From Diploscapter coronatus (lineage: Eukaryota > Nematoda > Chromadorea > Rhabditida > Rhabditidae), in contig OZ038422.1 in assembly GCA_964036155.1 (NCBI GenBank), forward strand, positions 68,285,201-68,349,200: a DNA stretch of 64,000 nucleotides, given 5' to 3'. A model generated the notes under the pieces. That model was not told where the DNA came from. It saw nothing but the letters and a program-made list of their open reading frames with translations, and searched no databases. Both the position numbers and the translations under genes were made by a program. Numbering within the stretch: the first letter of the stretch is position 1; every line of letters begins with the position of its first letter. Shown here piece by piece: positions 14,701 through 25,736 of the stretch.

Positions 14701-16806
14701 GGCCAAATAAAAGGGAGGAAAGAGGGAAGGAGAGTGTACGAAGGGGGAGCAGTGCTAGTCGAACGAAGGACGCAGGACGCTTCATCTCGTTCGATAAGAA
14801 GCTCGCTATCTCTCTTCCCTTCGCCCAGTCTTTTGACTGCACTACAAAGAGAGCTCTCCTTCTCGCAATACAGCAAATTCGGCGAGAAAAACGCACCACA
14901 ACATGGAATCTTCTTCCTTCCTATTCCCTGATGAAACTATCAATTCGTGTATAGCCAATCATCGCTGCATTACTTCCTGCAATCAATTCACTTCCTGGTT
15001 TGCGCGCTGATTCTCTGATTACAAATTGGAAAGCATAGTCAACCGAATTTGAAGTGCTATAAATCGAATCGAATGCCGACGCACGTCAAATATTTGTGGA
15101 ATCGGACGTGGAAATGAGTAGGGAAGGAAACGAAAAGTGCGCGTGGAAGGGGGACTGTCTGTTTGAGGAGAAGGGTACTTTAGAGGGGGTGTAAAACGTG
15201 GACAAATCGCGGAATACCGCTAGAATGAGAATGAGTGACGGTGGAATACAAAAGCAGGTGGAAGAAAAAGAGGGCAGGGCTTCTCTCTGGCAGACCAGAT
15301 ATGGCATGCTTTTAGCCGACTGCTGCCCTTCTACGACTGTCTCCCACTGTCCGTCTCTTCAGGCAATATTCCTATTCGCCAATTCGACAGACGTAAATGC
15401 GCTCAAGTGCTAAAATCCCATTTGATCTGACACAGGCAAGGCAAATGAACGCGACGCAGCAAATCGATTCATCCCTTCATTCCCCCCGATCCTCGCTTCT
15501 CACTCACTCACTCACTCCAGTCATTTAGCCATTCAAATTCATTAATTTCGTCTGCCGAAGCCAAAGCCATGCCGCAGGCGATTTATCTGCTGAGAGATTG
15601 AGTCAAGTCGGAGAGACGCAGACGCATGAGACAAATGGATAAAGCCGGGCAGAAAAAAATGCAAACCGGATGAAATACGCAGACACAACGACTAAAATGT
15701 GAATGGCAAATGACATTGACAGGGTCGACGGTGAGGGGAAGGAGATTTGGAAGAGGAGAAATAAAAGGGCAGACTTGGATAGCAGAGGAAGAAGCTGAAG
15801 AAATGGGAATGGACAGGCCAGCCAGCAGGTAGTTTTGGGCCCTAGACAGGGGCTGGGGAGAGGCAGACAAGGCGCGCACCGGTTGTATACAAACCCATCG
15901 GACTTTTTGTCTAATTGCGTAGATACAACGTGATAAATCAAACAGGCATGTAAAAATGAATATATAAAAATGTGTGTAAGGTTTCGCAAACACACAGTAG
16001 AGAATATTTATGTCAGAGGCACAGACCTAGGACGATTGGGGAGCATTGGAAAGAGGCGGGTAGAGGAGAGGAAGGAGAAGAGGGCGCGAGTCCTCAGTCA
16101 ACGGGTCAAACGAGGTCAATGACAATAACTCAGAGAGTATGGGATATTGAGAGAGAGAGAAAGAGGAGGAGAATGTTGAAATAGAGAGATGACATATAGA
16201 GAGACACAATACAAAGGGACACACAAGTCAACTCAAACTCACAATCGAAGTAAGCAAATCGAATTCGTATCCGAATACTCACAATGACTGATTGTTCCTA
16301 TCAGCTAGTCGTTGTCTCTGGTTGGCTGTCTCTTTATATAGTATTGCGTCAATTGTTAGTGCTGGCACGAGAAATCGGTCCATTGATTTCTTCAGGCTGA
16401 CGAAAATTTGACACGCAATATTCTCGTAAAATATTCATTGTTGAGGACGAAATTTGAGAAGATCTAATAAATTTTTATGAGCAGAAAATGGGGCAATTTT
16501 AGTCGGAATTTTGCTCTTTTATCTTGGGGTCAATGCCCTTCGTAGAGTGTCATTTCTAAATGAATTTATCAGGACTAAAGTCATATGACAAACAGATCAG
16601 TGATAAATCGAACAAACTATTTGTATTAGAAAAGCAAGTGGGCAGACAAAAGGCAATGATTTGTAGAGCAGGAGATCTAATATCGGATAGACCACTAAGC
16701 AATAACTGAGAGGATAAGGCCAAGAGGTAGAACGGAGAAGGAAAGGCGAGCTGCAGAGGTCAGATCGGGTCGATTGACTGCTTTTCTGTGTCTGTGCAAT
16801 GCGGCG

Positions 16807-17521
16807 TTTGGAGAGCGCAAATGAAATTACTGATATGAAGACAAAGTTATGGGGGTATTTTTCTACAAATTTGCGGGACTTGACAAGTTTATGGCAAAAA
16901 AACCGCATGAAAAACGGATCAGTGTAATCAAAGATATGAATTTTGAAGACGACCTTCCGAAAACCCCCTTTTCTTCCTATTTTCTTTGTCAAGCGAAAAG
17001 CGCACCTTGTCTTTACGCATTCGATAGAAATAAAGCTATTTCAAAGGGAGAACGGCCTTGCAAGGATATTCGTTTGAATTTCTTCGCTTGTTTCTGGAAC
17101 ACTCTGAAGTTTCTATGGGTTTTTATCATTCCCAAAATAATAGGCCACGCCCATTCAGTAATTTAAGCGCAACAATCCATGAAACAAGTGCCAAGTGGTT
17201 TTGTATTGCGTTATTTTAGCAAAAAAAGGATTTTTGGACACATCTACGGGCGTCTTGACCGAATTTTATGGATTCTTGCTCAAGATAACCAGAAAGGATT
17301 GTTCTTTCATATTCAACTTGAGGCAATGATGAGCAAGGTCTGCAAGGCTCAAATGAACGATTTGAAAACTTTGCTGTACGTCTTAATCGGCCCAACTCAT
17401 GTTCCGGAAAAAGAAAATGCTCCCTAGGCCTATATCTAATAATGGGAAAAGAAAAATAAGGGAAAAATCGCTCTTTGACTTAGTCTTCACAGAGTAGTGG
17501 GCGGGACTTGCGCTCTCTAAA
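16807..17521 (+). mobile_element. Candidate decayed DNA transposon (715 bp) with interrupted open frame
   Basis: The segment starts with TTTGGAGAGCGCAA (16807-16820) and ends with its inverted copy (17508-17521), 13 of 14 positions matching. Between the ends, one plus-strand frame is open from the ATG at 16849 to the stop at 17425-17427, broken only by a TAA at 17164-17166. That is about 193 codons, unusually long for this AT-rich gap. The translation contains Lys-, Phe- and Trp-containing segments but no transposase motif that I recognise. I see no clear target-site duplication. It could be a degenerate or non-autonomous element, or chance. Confidence 0.35.
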
Positions 17522-19594
17522 TATATTCGCTCAAGGATCTTGCATATTACCGTCTAATGAATAAATGTAAGTGACCGAGGAAGAGGGATGCAAATGTTAC
17601 CTATTTGCTCGGGTCGAGGACAAGAGCATATAGAAAAGGGGGGAAACATACGCTCTCGGATTAATATCCTGACTCACTCACTACACATAAACAAGTAAAT
17701 TGACGCCTATGAGAAAATATACAGGGAATACTGTAATTAGAGATGAATTGAAAAAAATCGTGTAAAAATCTCTATCTTCGACTATCCTGTGTTGTTATCG
17801 ATGACCGACAAATAGAGACAAAATAAAAGATATGAAAATTATATGCACTGAATCAGCGAATTATTTTCAAAAGACTTTACGATATTTTTGATTCAGAGGA
17901 TGTTCTTGACTATTTGAACATATGCAGTACGCATTTAAAATTTTCGAGCTTGTGCATACTGTTCATCCCTGGCGAAGTGACCACACGATTGAAAAGTTCT
18001 CGAAAAACACAAAAATTAGAACCTAATGAGTATGTGCGATGTGTCGTAAGTTTTCATATCATTATTGGGACTCTGTTCACTCTGTGCGGCGGTATTCAGT
18101 GTTTCCTCGCCACTTCTCGCCATTTTCTCAACATTTTTCAATTTATCGGCCTTAACAATACTTAATAAAGTAAGACTATAATGATAATTATGGGATCGGA
18201 AGCAGCGATTTTTGTACGGTTTCAACGAATCTTCTCGAATCGAATTTTTTTAAGAATTAGAAATAGTCCAGAGTAAAGTTTCACTCAAAACAGTTTGAAG
18301 AATTGGAAAACGATATCTTACCACCTGGAGAGCTTTCAAACGTTCTCGTCATAGGATAATTCATTGTAATCGAATTCTCCTACCAGCTAACAATAGATAA
18401 TGTCATAATCCATTCGTTATGAACTACCGTATATGTATCATAAAGAATAAATTGTATGAATGTTGCTTGCAAGTAGCAGATGTAATGTCTGCTGCTTTTG
18501 TAGTGCAAGTCTAGTTGCATCAGAAGAGAAGTTGAAATTCGTAAATAGGACAGAAACTGAAGAAAAGAGATGAAGCCGTTGGAGGGGAGTTAGCCCTGCA
18601 AGGTAGAGACAGAGACAAACTGTATCCTTCAACACACCGCAGGGCAGAGATGCAGAAGAGAGGGATGCAAACGGTTTGCAGAGGAATTCAAATAGTGCGA
18701 ATCTGCAATGCAATGCACTACACTACGTAATGTTTGAGATTTCGATGAACGAGGAAATATGGGAAATTGAGAGGAAAAAGTGACAGAACGAACATTCAAT
18801 AGGCAAGGGAGGAACGAGGGAACGAGCACTCGAGAGAGCACAGACACTCCAGCACAAACCACCAAATTATACAAATCTGCGAAATGAGAATTGGGTGAAA
18901 TTCACTCACTTTGTATTGTATGTCGCTATTATGATGAATGTCGGGGTACGTGGCATGAAAATTTGAAAATCGAAATCGAAATTGCTTCTCAGGAATCATT
19001 GAAACTAAATGGAATGGTCTTCCAATTTTTTACAATATTGAAGTTGAAAATTGCTAAATTTAGCTAAAATCTTCGGAATTAGCATTCTGCTTCAGCCGTA
19101 ATGAAGATCTCAGTCAGTTTGAGGAAAATGTTCGATTCTATTATTCAGAAGGATTGTATCTTTGAAGATTTTACGAGATTTAGGCAAAATCACTAATGAA
19201 GTTCTTGATCTCACGCACGTCAACCTATCACGCCATGATAATTGACAACTCACTAATATGACGTGAAGACAGTGAAATATGATCACTGTAATGAGGAGTG
19301 AAAGCTGAAATGAAGAGATGGAGTTGAGAAGGTCTCAGTCGGTCAGCTGCAAGTGGAAGTGGGGAAGGAGAAGCAGGTGGTCTGGACTGAACTGAGAATG
19401 AGAATGGGGCTGGAGGACATCTACACATTCACGCAATGCATCGTCTGCATCCCTGCAATCCCTGCAGCCCAAACGGCTTGTCTCTGACCCAAATCTGTCC
19501 GCTTTCCGCTTGCGCTGTGCTGTGTCGATGTCTATGGAATCCACGCTTTTTAGGAATCAACGAGAGTTAATTCGGACAATGCAACCCATAAAAC

Positions 19595-19600
19595 TTTATT
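19595..19600 (-). terminator. Polyadenylation signal of the KGB-type kinase
   Basis: AATAAA on the minus strand about 70 nt downstream of the kinase stop codon, in a typical position. Confidence 0.55.
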
Positions 19601-19670
19601 TCGAGTTAGTGCAATTTTTCCTAGGTTACCCGGAACAAAACAACCAAGTGCATAGAAAATTTGAGAATTT

Positions 19671-22600
19671 TCAACGATGTACCGATTGACGGAATTGCTG
19701 AAGCTTCTGGTAGATCAGGACTGCAATTATAAATTTGTAGTAGGAGATGAATGTCCTAAATCTAACCTTTCCATTCAGCAGTTGTGCGATCTTCGAGTTC
19801 AATTGCATCATCATATTGGTAGTTATCGATTGGAATATTCATATCTTTCTCCTAAAATATTCAATGTTTTTTTTATTTGTTATCTGGAAATTATAAATGG
19901 ACTTTCATTTAAATGTCTGTAAGTGAAGATAAAACGCGACTGAAAACATTTTTCGAAAAGAACAATGAAATTGGAGCCTCGTTTAGTAAAATGCCTAATA
20001 TTTGTCTTCTAAAAATTAAAAGAATCTGTCAGATTTGAATTAATGTTTAAACTTACAATTAGTCTATTGATGAAAGACAAAAGAGGATCCTTCTATTTGA
20101 TTATTAGACATTCTCAGAGGTCGAAATTGAGACAGGATAAATGGAAGCAATTTTATGCATAAATAATTCGCATAATTTTGTGACGTGCTTGGCGATATTT
20201 CAGACATTCAAATAATTTTGATGGCAATTTCAAAATGACGCAATAACACACATTTTACATATCCAGATTTGCACATAAATTATTCTACATAATTTGCTCT
20301 TTCATTGGTAATATTTCGAAATTTTGAATTCCTAACGTTCTTACCGTTTTCCACAGAGATACGAATGGGTGATTAAGTGCGTTGTCGACAGTGATTCTGT
20401 GTTCAGGATCGATGACGAGCATTTTCTTGAGCAGATCTCTGGCCAAATCGGCAGTCAGGTGATGTTGAGGCATTTGGGTCTCGATTGCAAACGCACAGTC
20501 AGGAATGACCTCTTCGAAGGGCACTGCTGTCCTCTTCTCCAACTGATTCTCACTTATTTGACTAAAAAGCTTATTATTCCTAAAAATTAACCAACATTTG
20601 TATCGTTTAACCAACGCTCAATTTCTCGAGCACTAATTTATCCGCACAACTTATTGAGCCATGCAAAATGCAAATAAAATCATGCAAATCAAAACTTTTA
20701 CACAGGAATAATTATTCTGCTCTATAAATCTAAAAAAATGCTATCATCTTGTCATTGATGAGTTGAAAAATAACTGATGCATGTGTTCCTTTCTAATTTC
20801 GATTTTCGCAATGATGAAAATAATCAACTTACATTCCATATCTGTCAAAAAATTCTTTCTTTGGCGCACCCAAAATGGAGAGAATTTGTCGCCATTGATC
20901 AAGACTAAAATCGCAATTTTATTATTTGTCGCTTTTCCTTCTTTGATTTTGACCTGTTTTCTCCAGGAAATAGTACTCGTCGAATGATCATTTCTGCAAC
21001 GATGCAGCCTATCGACCAAACGTCCACTAAACAAATTTATTATTATTTCAAAATCTCAATGCCTAACTCTTATTGTCATATCCCAGTTCGCCGATAATTT
21101 CTGGTGCTCTATAGTTGCGTGTTACAACATAACTGAAAATCGATATCAAAACCGACAGTCTATGGAGAATTTTCAATTGCGTGCATATAGTATATGATCG
21201 GTGAAAATATGCATTTCCTTCTTTAAATCAACGTATTTTATGATTATTCTCACCTAGTCATTTGTGAATCATGCACCATTCTCCTTGCAAGTCCGAAATC
21301 CAACACCTTCAAAGTGCAGTCTGCATTGATTGCGATATTTGATGGCTTGAGGTCCTGGAATAGTTGCGTTTAAAAGTTTAGAACAATTATGATTACAAAC
21401 ACTATCTGATATGTTAAATTATCGTATATCATTTTGACTGAGACTTGGATGAATTCGCAATTCAATGGGGGGCGTGTTCAAAATTTCATGCAATTTAGTC
21501 CCGATTATTGAACTTATCAGACTGCATTCACTATCAATTGTTTTAAGCTTTTGGTCGTCGCTGTATATTTTCATTCATTTTTGTAGCCCTAGACTTACTC
21601 GATGAATAATTCCACAATTGTGGAGATGTCGAATTGCACATAGAAGCTGATAGACGAGGAATGAGATTGTGCGAAGCTCTTTTCTATAAATTTCCAATTC
21701 GCATTGTTACTGACATTAGGATTTTTTCCTTCAAATTATACAAACATTCTTACTTTCCTTTGATGGCAAAATTAGTCAAGTTCATATCCATCAGCTCAGT
21801 AACAAGGTACAAGTCTTCAAATTGCTCTAATTGGCTTGCCGTTGTGAATGCGTTCAATAATCCAATGATCTGCAGATCTGCTTTTTGCAAAATCTCGTTA
21901 ATATAAATGCATTTTTACATTAGGATGTTTCACATTGATGAGTAGAACGAGTTCTCGATACGTTCTCTTCGAATTCATGCAGTCGTTCAGGAACTCTTCC
22001 ATCTTCTTTATTGCTACTTTCCGGCCAGCCACCACATCGTCCGCTTTTCTAAAATAATAACTTTAAAAGCTAAACAATTATTTTTCTAAAGCAAATTATC
22101 AAAAGTTATTCAACTTACACTACACTTCCTTGTGCACCGCAACTCAAACCGGTTAGATTTTGATAGCGTTTCGGTACTCGAAATATTTTGGGAATCTGGT
22201 ATCCATTCGGAAGTGGAATCTGAAATGAGGAAGTTGATGCAAGAGTTCAATAGTAAAATAGTCTATGATGATAGTATGTGTGATGTTCTTTATTCTTCGA
22301 TTGCTTCCTTATTGCTAAACATTGTTATTTTTATAGCCTCGAAGGGAAAATTTGTGTGCCTACTCGATGCGAAATGCGGAAGTTCTTGATTACTCATTTA
22401 CTCATCAAGGGATATTTATTGCGAAGCTACCGAATACGAAAATGAGCGAATTTCTATACCGTTCTTTCAAAATCATGAATGAGAAAGTTTTATCGAAGAC
22501 TTGTTCCGAAATTGAATATTAAAGAACTTGTAGGCTTCAAATTTAGTAAATTCATAGCTATTTGAAAAAAAACTTCGATTTTTACAATAGCATACAAAAG

Positions 22601-23732
22601 TTTGGAACATTGCGTGATTTTAGACATGCTAAGACTATGCATTTTAGTGAATCAATTCTCCTGAAATTTTGCACATTTAGAAATGATATTGGTTAACTAT
22701 AATTCTCCAACTTTATCCAGAGTTCTTTATGCAAATTTTTATGGGGCATATAAAATATCATGTTGCGCAAAACTTTTGTTCGCCACTGTACTTACTTTTT
22801 GACCTTATGATTATTTGAACGTCTTTTCACTTACATATCTTATCGCGCTTTTACTAGAATTTTCTATAGAAAAAAATCAATAATCATATTCTTCGCTAAA
22901 GTTGTTTTTTTCGGAATCAAAGAGGATTTGTTATCTTCTTCCACAAATGCTCCTATTATTTTTGAAACGATTTTTGCGATGGAAGCGCAAACATAAAAAT
23001 AGGAAAGCGTTTAATTTTCTGCTCTTCGGATTAATTTTTTCGAGAAGTGATATCTATTCATAGAGAAACAAAATATCTGGATAACATCGCACAAATAAAA
23101 TTTTCACGATTTTACAAATTTGAAGCCTCACATTTTATTTCGTTCTTGGAAATCTAGATCTATCTCTACTTGAAAATATATCATTTGCAGTTAATATAAT
23201 TTATGCCACGATTTTCTGCGAAATGGACCAATCGAAAAGCAATATAGAGAAAAGTATGATTTAGTCCACGGGATAGTTTGTTTTCAACTAGTGTTAAAAT
23301 AAATTACTGTAGCATCTATTGTACTAGATTGATAAACTTACAAAAAAATCACTTGCGATCATGTATCAAATTTTGTATCATCCTTCAAATCGTGTGAAAC
23401 AAAAATCGACATTCAAATCTATTTTTTCAAAGTTGGGATCAAAATTCAAAATCAAAATTTCTATAGACCGAAATCAAAATCAACGTCGATTTTCATAATA
23501 TCGAAATCGTTTTGGCCCTATTCAAATCTTGTTTAAATTTTATCCTTGAAAACAAATGCAATAAATAAGCATTCTCAAGTTTCATTATCTTATTGATGAC
23601 ATAAATTTTATATTGCTACGAGTAACTCACTATGACTGTAGTATCGTAGAATTCTTCCATTTGTTGTTGATGCGCACGGCTTCCAGATGAAGAGAAGCTG
23701 AACCTCTTGGTGAAGAAGGAGGGCAAAGGCAT
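19671..23732 (-). CDS. kgb-1: KGB-1-like JNK-family MAP kinase
   Basis: Stress-activated Ser/Thr MAP kinase of the nematode KGB branch of JNKs. Exons: 23732-23631, 22219-22119, 22048-21919, 21869-21754, 21683-21599, 21354-21254, 21132-21068, 21026-20954, 20904-20833, 20561-20345, 19851-19767, 19720-19671; about 398 aa, close to KGB-1. Gly-rich loop SCGAQGSVV, catalytic Lys in KVAIKKME (about residue 81), HRDLKPSN (about 177-184), DFGLARR (about 197), [20 protein letters not shown] and the MAPK C-lobe segment [20 protein letters not shown]. Family-specific matches are VVKADDVV and [13 protein letters not shown]. The activation loop reads M-T-S-Y-V-V-T-R, so the phospho-acceptor motif is TSY, unlike TPY in canonical JNK or SDY in KGB-1. 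The start at 23732 is the first Met of the most upstream exon I could join. That exon could continue upstream, so the N terminus is uncertain. Orthology to KGB-1 rather than a paralogue is inferred. Confidence 0.9.
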
Positions 23733-24266
23733 GGCTCTGAATTGACTGACAGTGATCGAGGAAGTGAAATGCAGGACAGAAGCTGATTGAGACGAATGAT
23801 TCGTGAAGTCTGACCAGAACCTATAAATAAAGGGGAATGAGTAAATGTGGCTAATGCATTGCAAGCAGCAACGCAGAAGAACAACTTGATCTTAAAGTTC
23901 GTATAATGACTCAAAACTAATTTGGGAAAGATGGAAAGGAAAGAAATATAGTGAGAATTTAAAGAAAAGAAAGGGAAAAGATAGTGAAACGGAGACTATT
24001 TATACGTCGAAGAAAAATTACTGAAAACTATCAATAAAAATCACCTTCTTGTAGTGATTGCTATCAGAAATAGATCAAGAGAGATGCCAGGTCAATATGC
24101 TTTATATTCAATCTGAAGTTGACTTGGTTGATTCAACTTTAGTCAATTCTGCTAAGCCTGAGTCAATTACATCACTTCTATTTTAAAAATTACTAAACTT
24201 TTCTCATTGGCGTTCCTTCGCTAATTTAGCGACGATGAACTGAACTTCGATGATATCATCCTTACG

Positions 24267-24290
24267 CTGAAAATAATAATAATAATAATA
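24267..24290. repeat. AAT microsatellite
   Basis: Run of about seven AAT units in the region upstream of the kinase. Confidence 0.75.
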
Positions 24291-25705
24291 AAGCTTTAAC
24301 TTGATATAGAAATTTACAAATCATCATTTTCGGTATATTTAAAAAAGAAAAAAGCTCTTATTAACTTTTCAGACTGGTCTTCACCATGATTTGTAAAATA
24401 CGTCAGTTTTCCTAATGTTCTCTAGCTTTAAATCTAGTGTGAACTTTGCAAATGGTTATGGTGATTTTTGATGAATTCTATAGAGGCCATCTTCAATATT
24501 TAATTGGTCCCCAATTGCTATAGTTGTTCAAGTTCATATGATCATCCCCCTTTCGTTATTTCACCGATTTGTAGGATCATTATTCTTCTCTCGACTTGTT
24601 CAAGACTTCTCTCAATTCACTTCCCCATGGTCATAAACGGTCTGAATTGGTGCTTCTGTCATTTCTCTATTTCCTCGACTTTCGACCTCTCAATCGATCT
24701 GCCTGTGTCTATTCTCGTTTTGTTACCAGTATAATTGTTTGCCGCGCGTTCCTCTGGACCCCCTTCTCCTCTCGACTCGATTCCCGTTGCCATTGGAGTT
24801 CTGCAGCAGCAGCAGTTCTCCGAACCCTTTCCTCTCCATTGCGAGTCTCATTCTCACTTCCAGCAATCTCCTCTCATATCTCCCCGCTCGCGGTCACATC
24901 GATTCGCGCGCTCCAATGCCAATCGGGAAAATAGAAAGGCTGGAGGGAAAAAGGGAAGGATGAAGGGTAGAGAAAGAAGTAGAGAGAGGCAGGGCAATAA
25001 CAACCACACAACTGGCCGGCCAGAACAACAACCAACAGCAGCGGGTCCTACTCTTTTCCCTTCTTTATCAGTTCCTCCTTCCCTTTTTCCTCTTTACTTT
25101 CCTTTCTTTCTGATTATTTGCCTATTGTCCCCCTACACTCTCGTAGTCTCATTCTAGCTTCTCATTGAATGTTACGTTTCTCTCGTAAATAAACAATCAT
25201 CTCTACTCACAATTTCCTTCTTCAACTGAACGCTTTCCCCCTTGTTCGGGGACCCGTTTTGAGTGTCGTTCTTCATCGAGCAGTGACAAACTGCTTTGCT
25301 TTCAGCCGCATTTCCATGCATTTCGCGCTCTTTCTCCTTCGAAATTCTTCTGATCTCTAATAACACGCACATGCTCAACAGCTAGGAGGAAAACAGCTTC
25401 AGAATTAGTGCCGTCCATTTTTTGTTGACTTAAATTTCATCATGCTCGCTGTTGCGCTGTTACACTGCAACTGGGAATCAACCTCTGCTTGACTTCTCTC
25501 GAACCCCGTTCATCTTTCAGCATTCCTCATCCCTTGTCTTCTTCTGAGTCGATTGTTTTGTTTTTCTTCCCTCAACTCATTCGTATTTTCTATTCTCTGC
25601 TGTTTCTTGGCCTCAAAAGTTCGGCTCATTTCAAAATGCAAACGCAAAAATAGTCGCGTCTTTTTCATATATTTCCTTCTTCTCCAAATGTAACACCATC
25701 GATTG

Positions 25706-25713
25706 TTTTGCAG
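25706..25713 (+). promoter_or_regulatory. Possible trans-splice or 5' UTR acceptor of the TPM-domain gene
   Basis: TTTTGCAG lies 23 nt upstream of the ATG at 25737 and fits a worm 3' splice site. No upstream exon is apparent, so spliced-leader addition is plausible but unproven. Confidence 0.4.
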
Positions 25714-25736
25714 ACTCCATTCAGTCTCAACCAGAG

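Larger units (their letters stand above)
9512..19670. other. Long gene-poor interval between dre-1 and the KGB-type kinase
   Basis: About 10 kb in which I see no convincing exon chain. Many open frames exist, for example minus-strand frames at 15583-15995 and a plus-strand frame at 9890-10147. Most fall in strongly purine- or pyrimidine-biased DNA and resemble no family. The dre-1 promoter must lie at its left end and the 3' UTR of the kinase at its right end. Short tandem repeats occur: CATT units near 11770-11797, a TGC run near 12778-12792 and ACTC units near 15500-15516. A small palindrome is at 10289-10308. A 715-bp segment bounded by inverted repeats is listed separately. Undetected non-coding exons or 5' UTR exons of dre-1 are possible. 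Confidence 0.55.
23733..25736. other. Upstream region shared by kinase and TPM-domain gene
   Basis: The two flanking genes are divergent, so this 2-kb interval should hold both promoters. An AAT microsatellite lies at about 24267-24290. A pyrimidine-rich plus strand (24700-25160) leaves long open frames (for example 24735-25157) with Ser/Pro/Leu-rich translations that resemble no family. An acceptor-like TTTTGCAG at 25706-25713, shortly before the next start codon, may be a 5' UTR splice or trans-splice site. Confidence 0.5.

Noticed and set aside
15583..15995. Two overlapping minus-strand open frames of 130-136 codons
   Set aside because: They lie in purine-rich plus-strand DNA, which removes stops on the other strand. 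Overlapping frames are equally open and neither resembles a protein family.
24267..24290. AAT run considered as a regulatory or array element
   Set aside because: It is a plain microsatellite with no spacer structure; no CRISPR-like array exists in the window.
24735..25157. Plus-strand open frame of 140 codons upstream of the TPM gene
   Set aside because: Pyrimidine-rich composition; Ser/Pro/Leu-rich translation without motifs; overlapping frames are also open.
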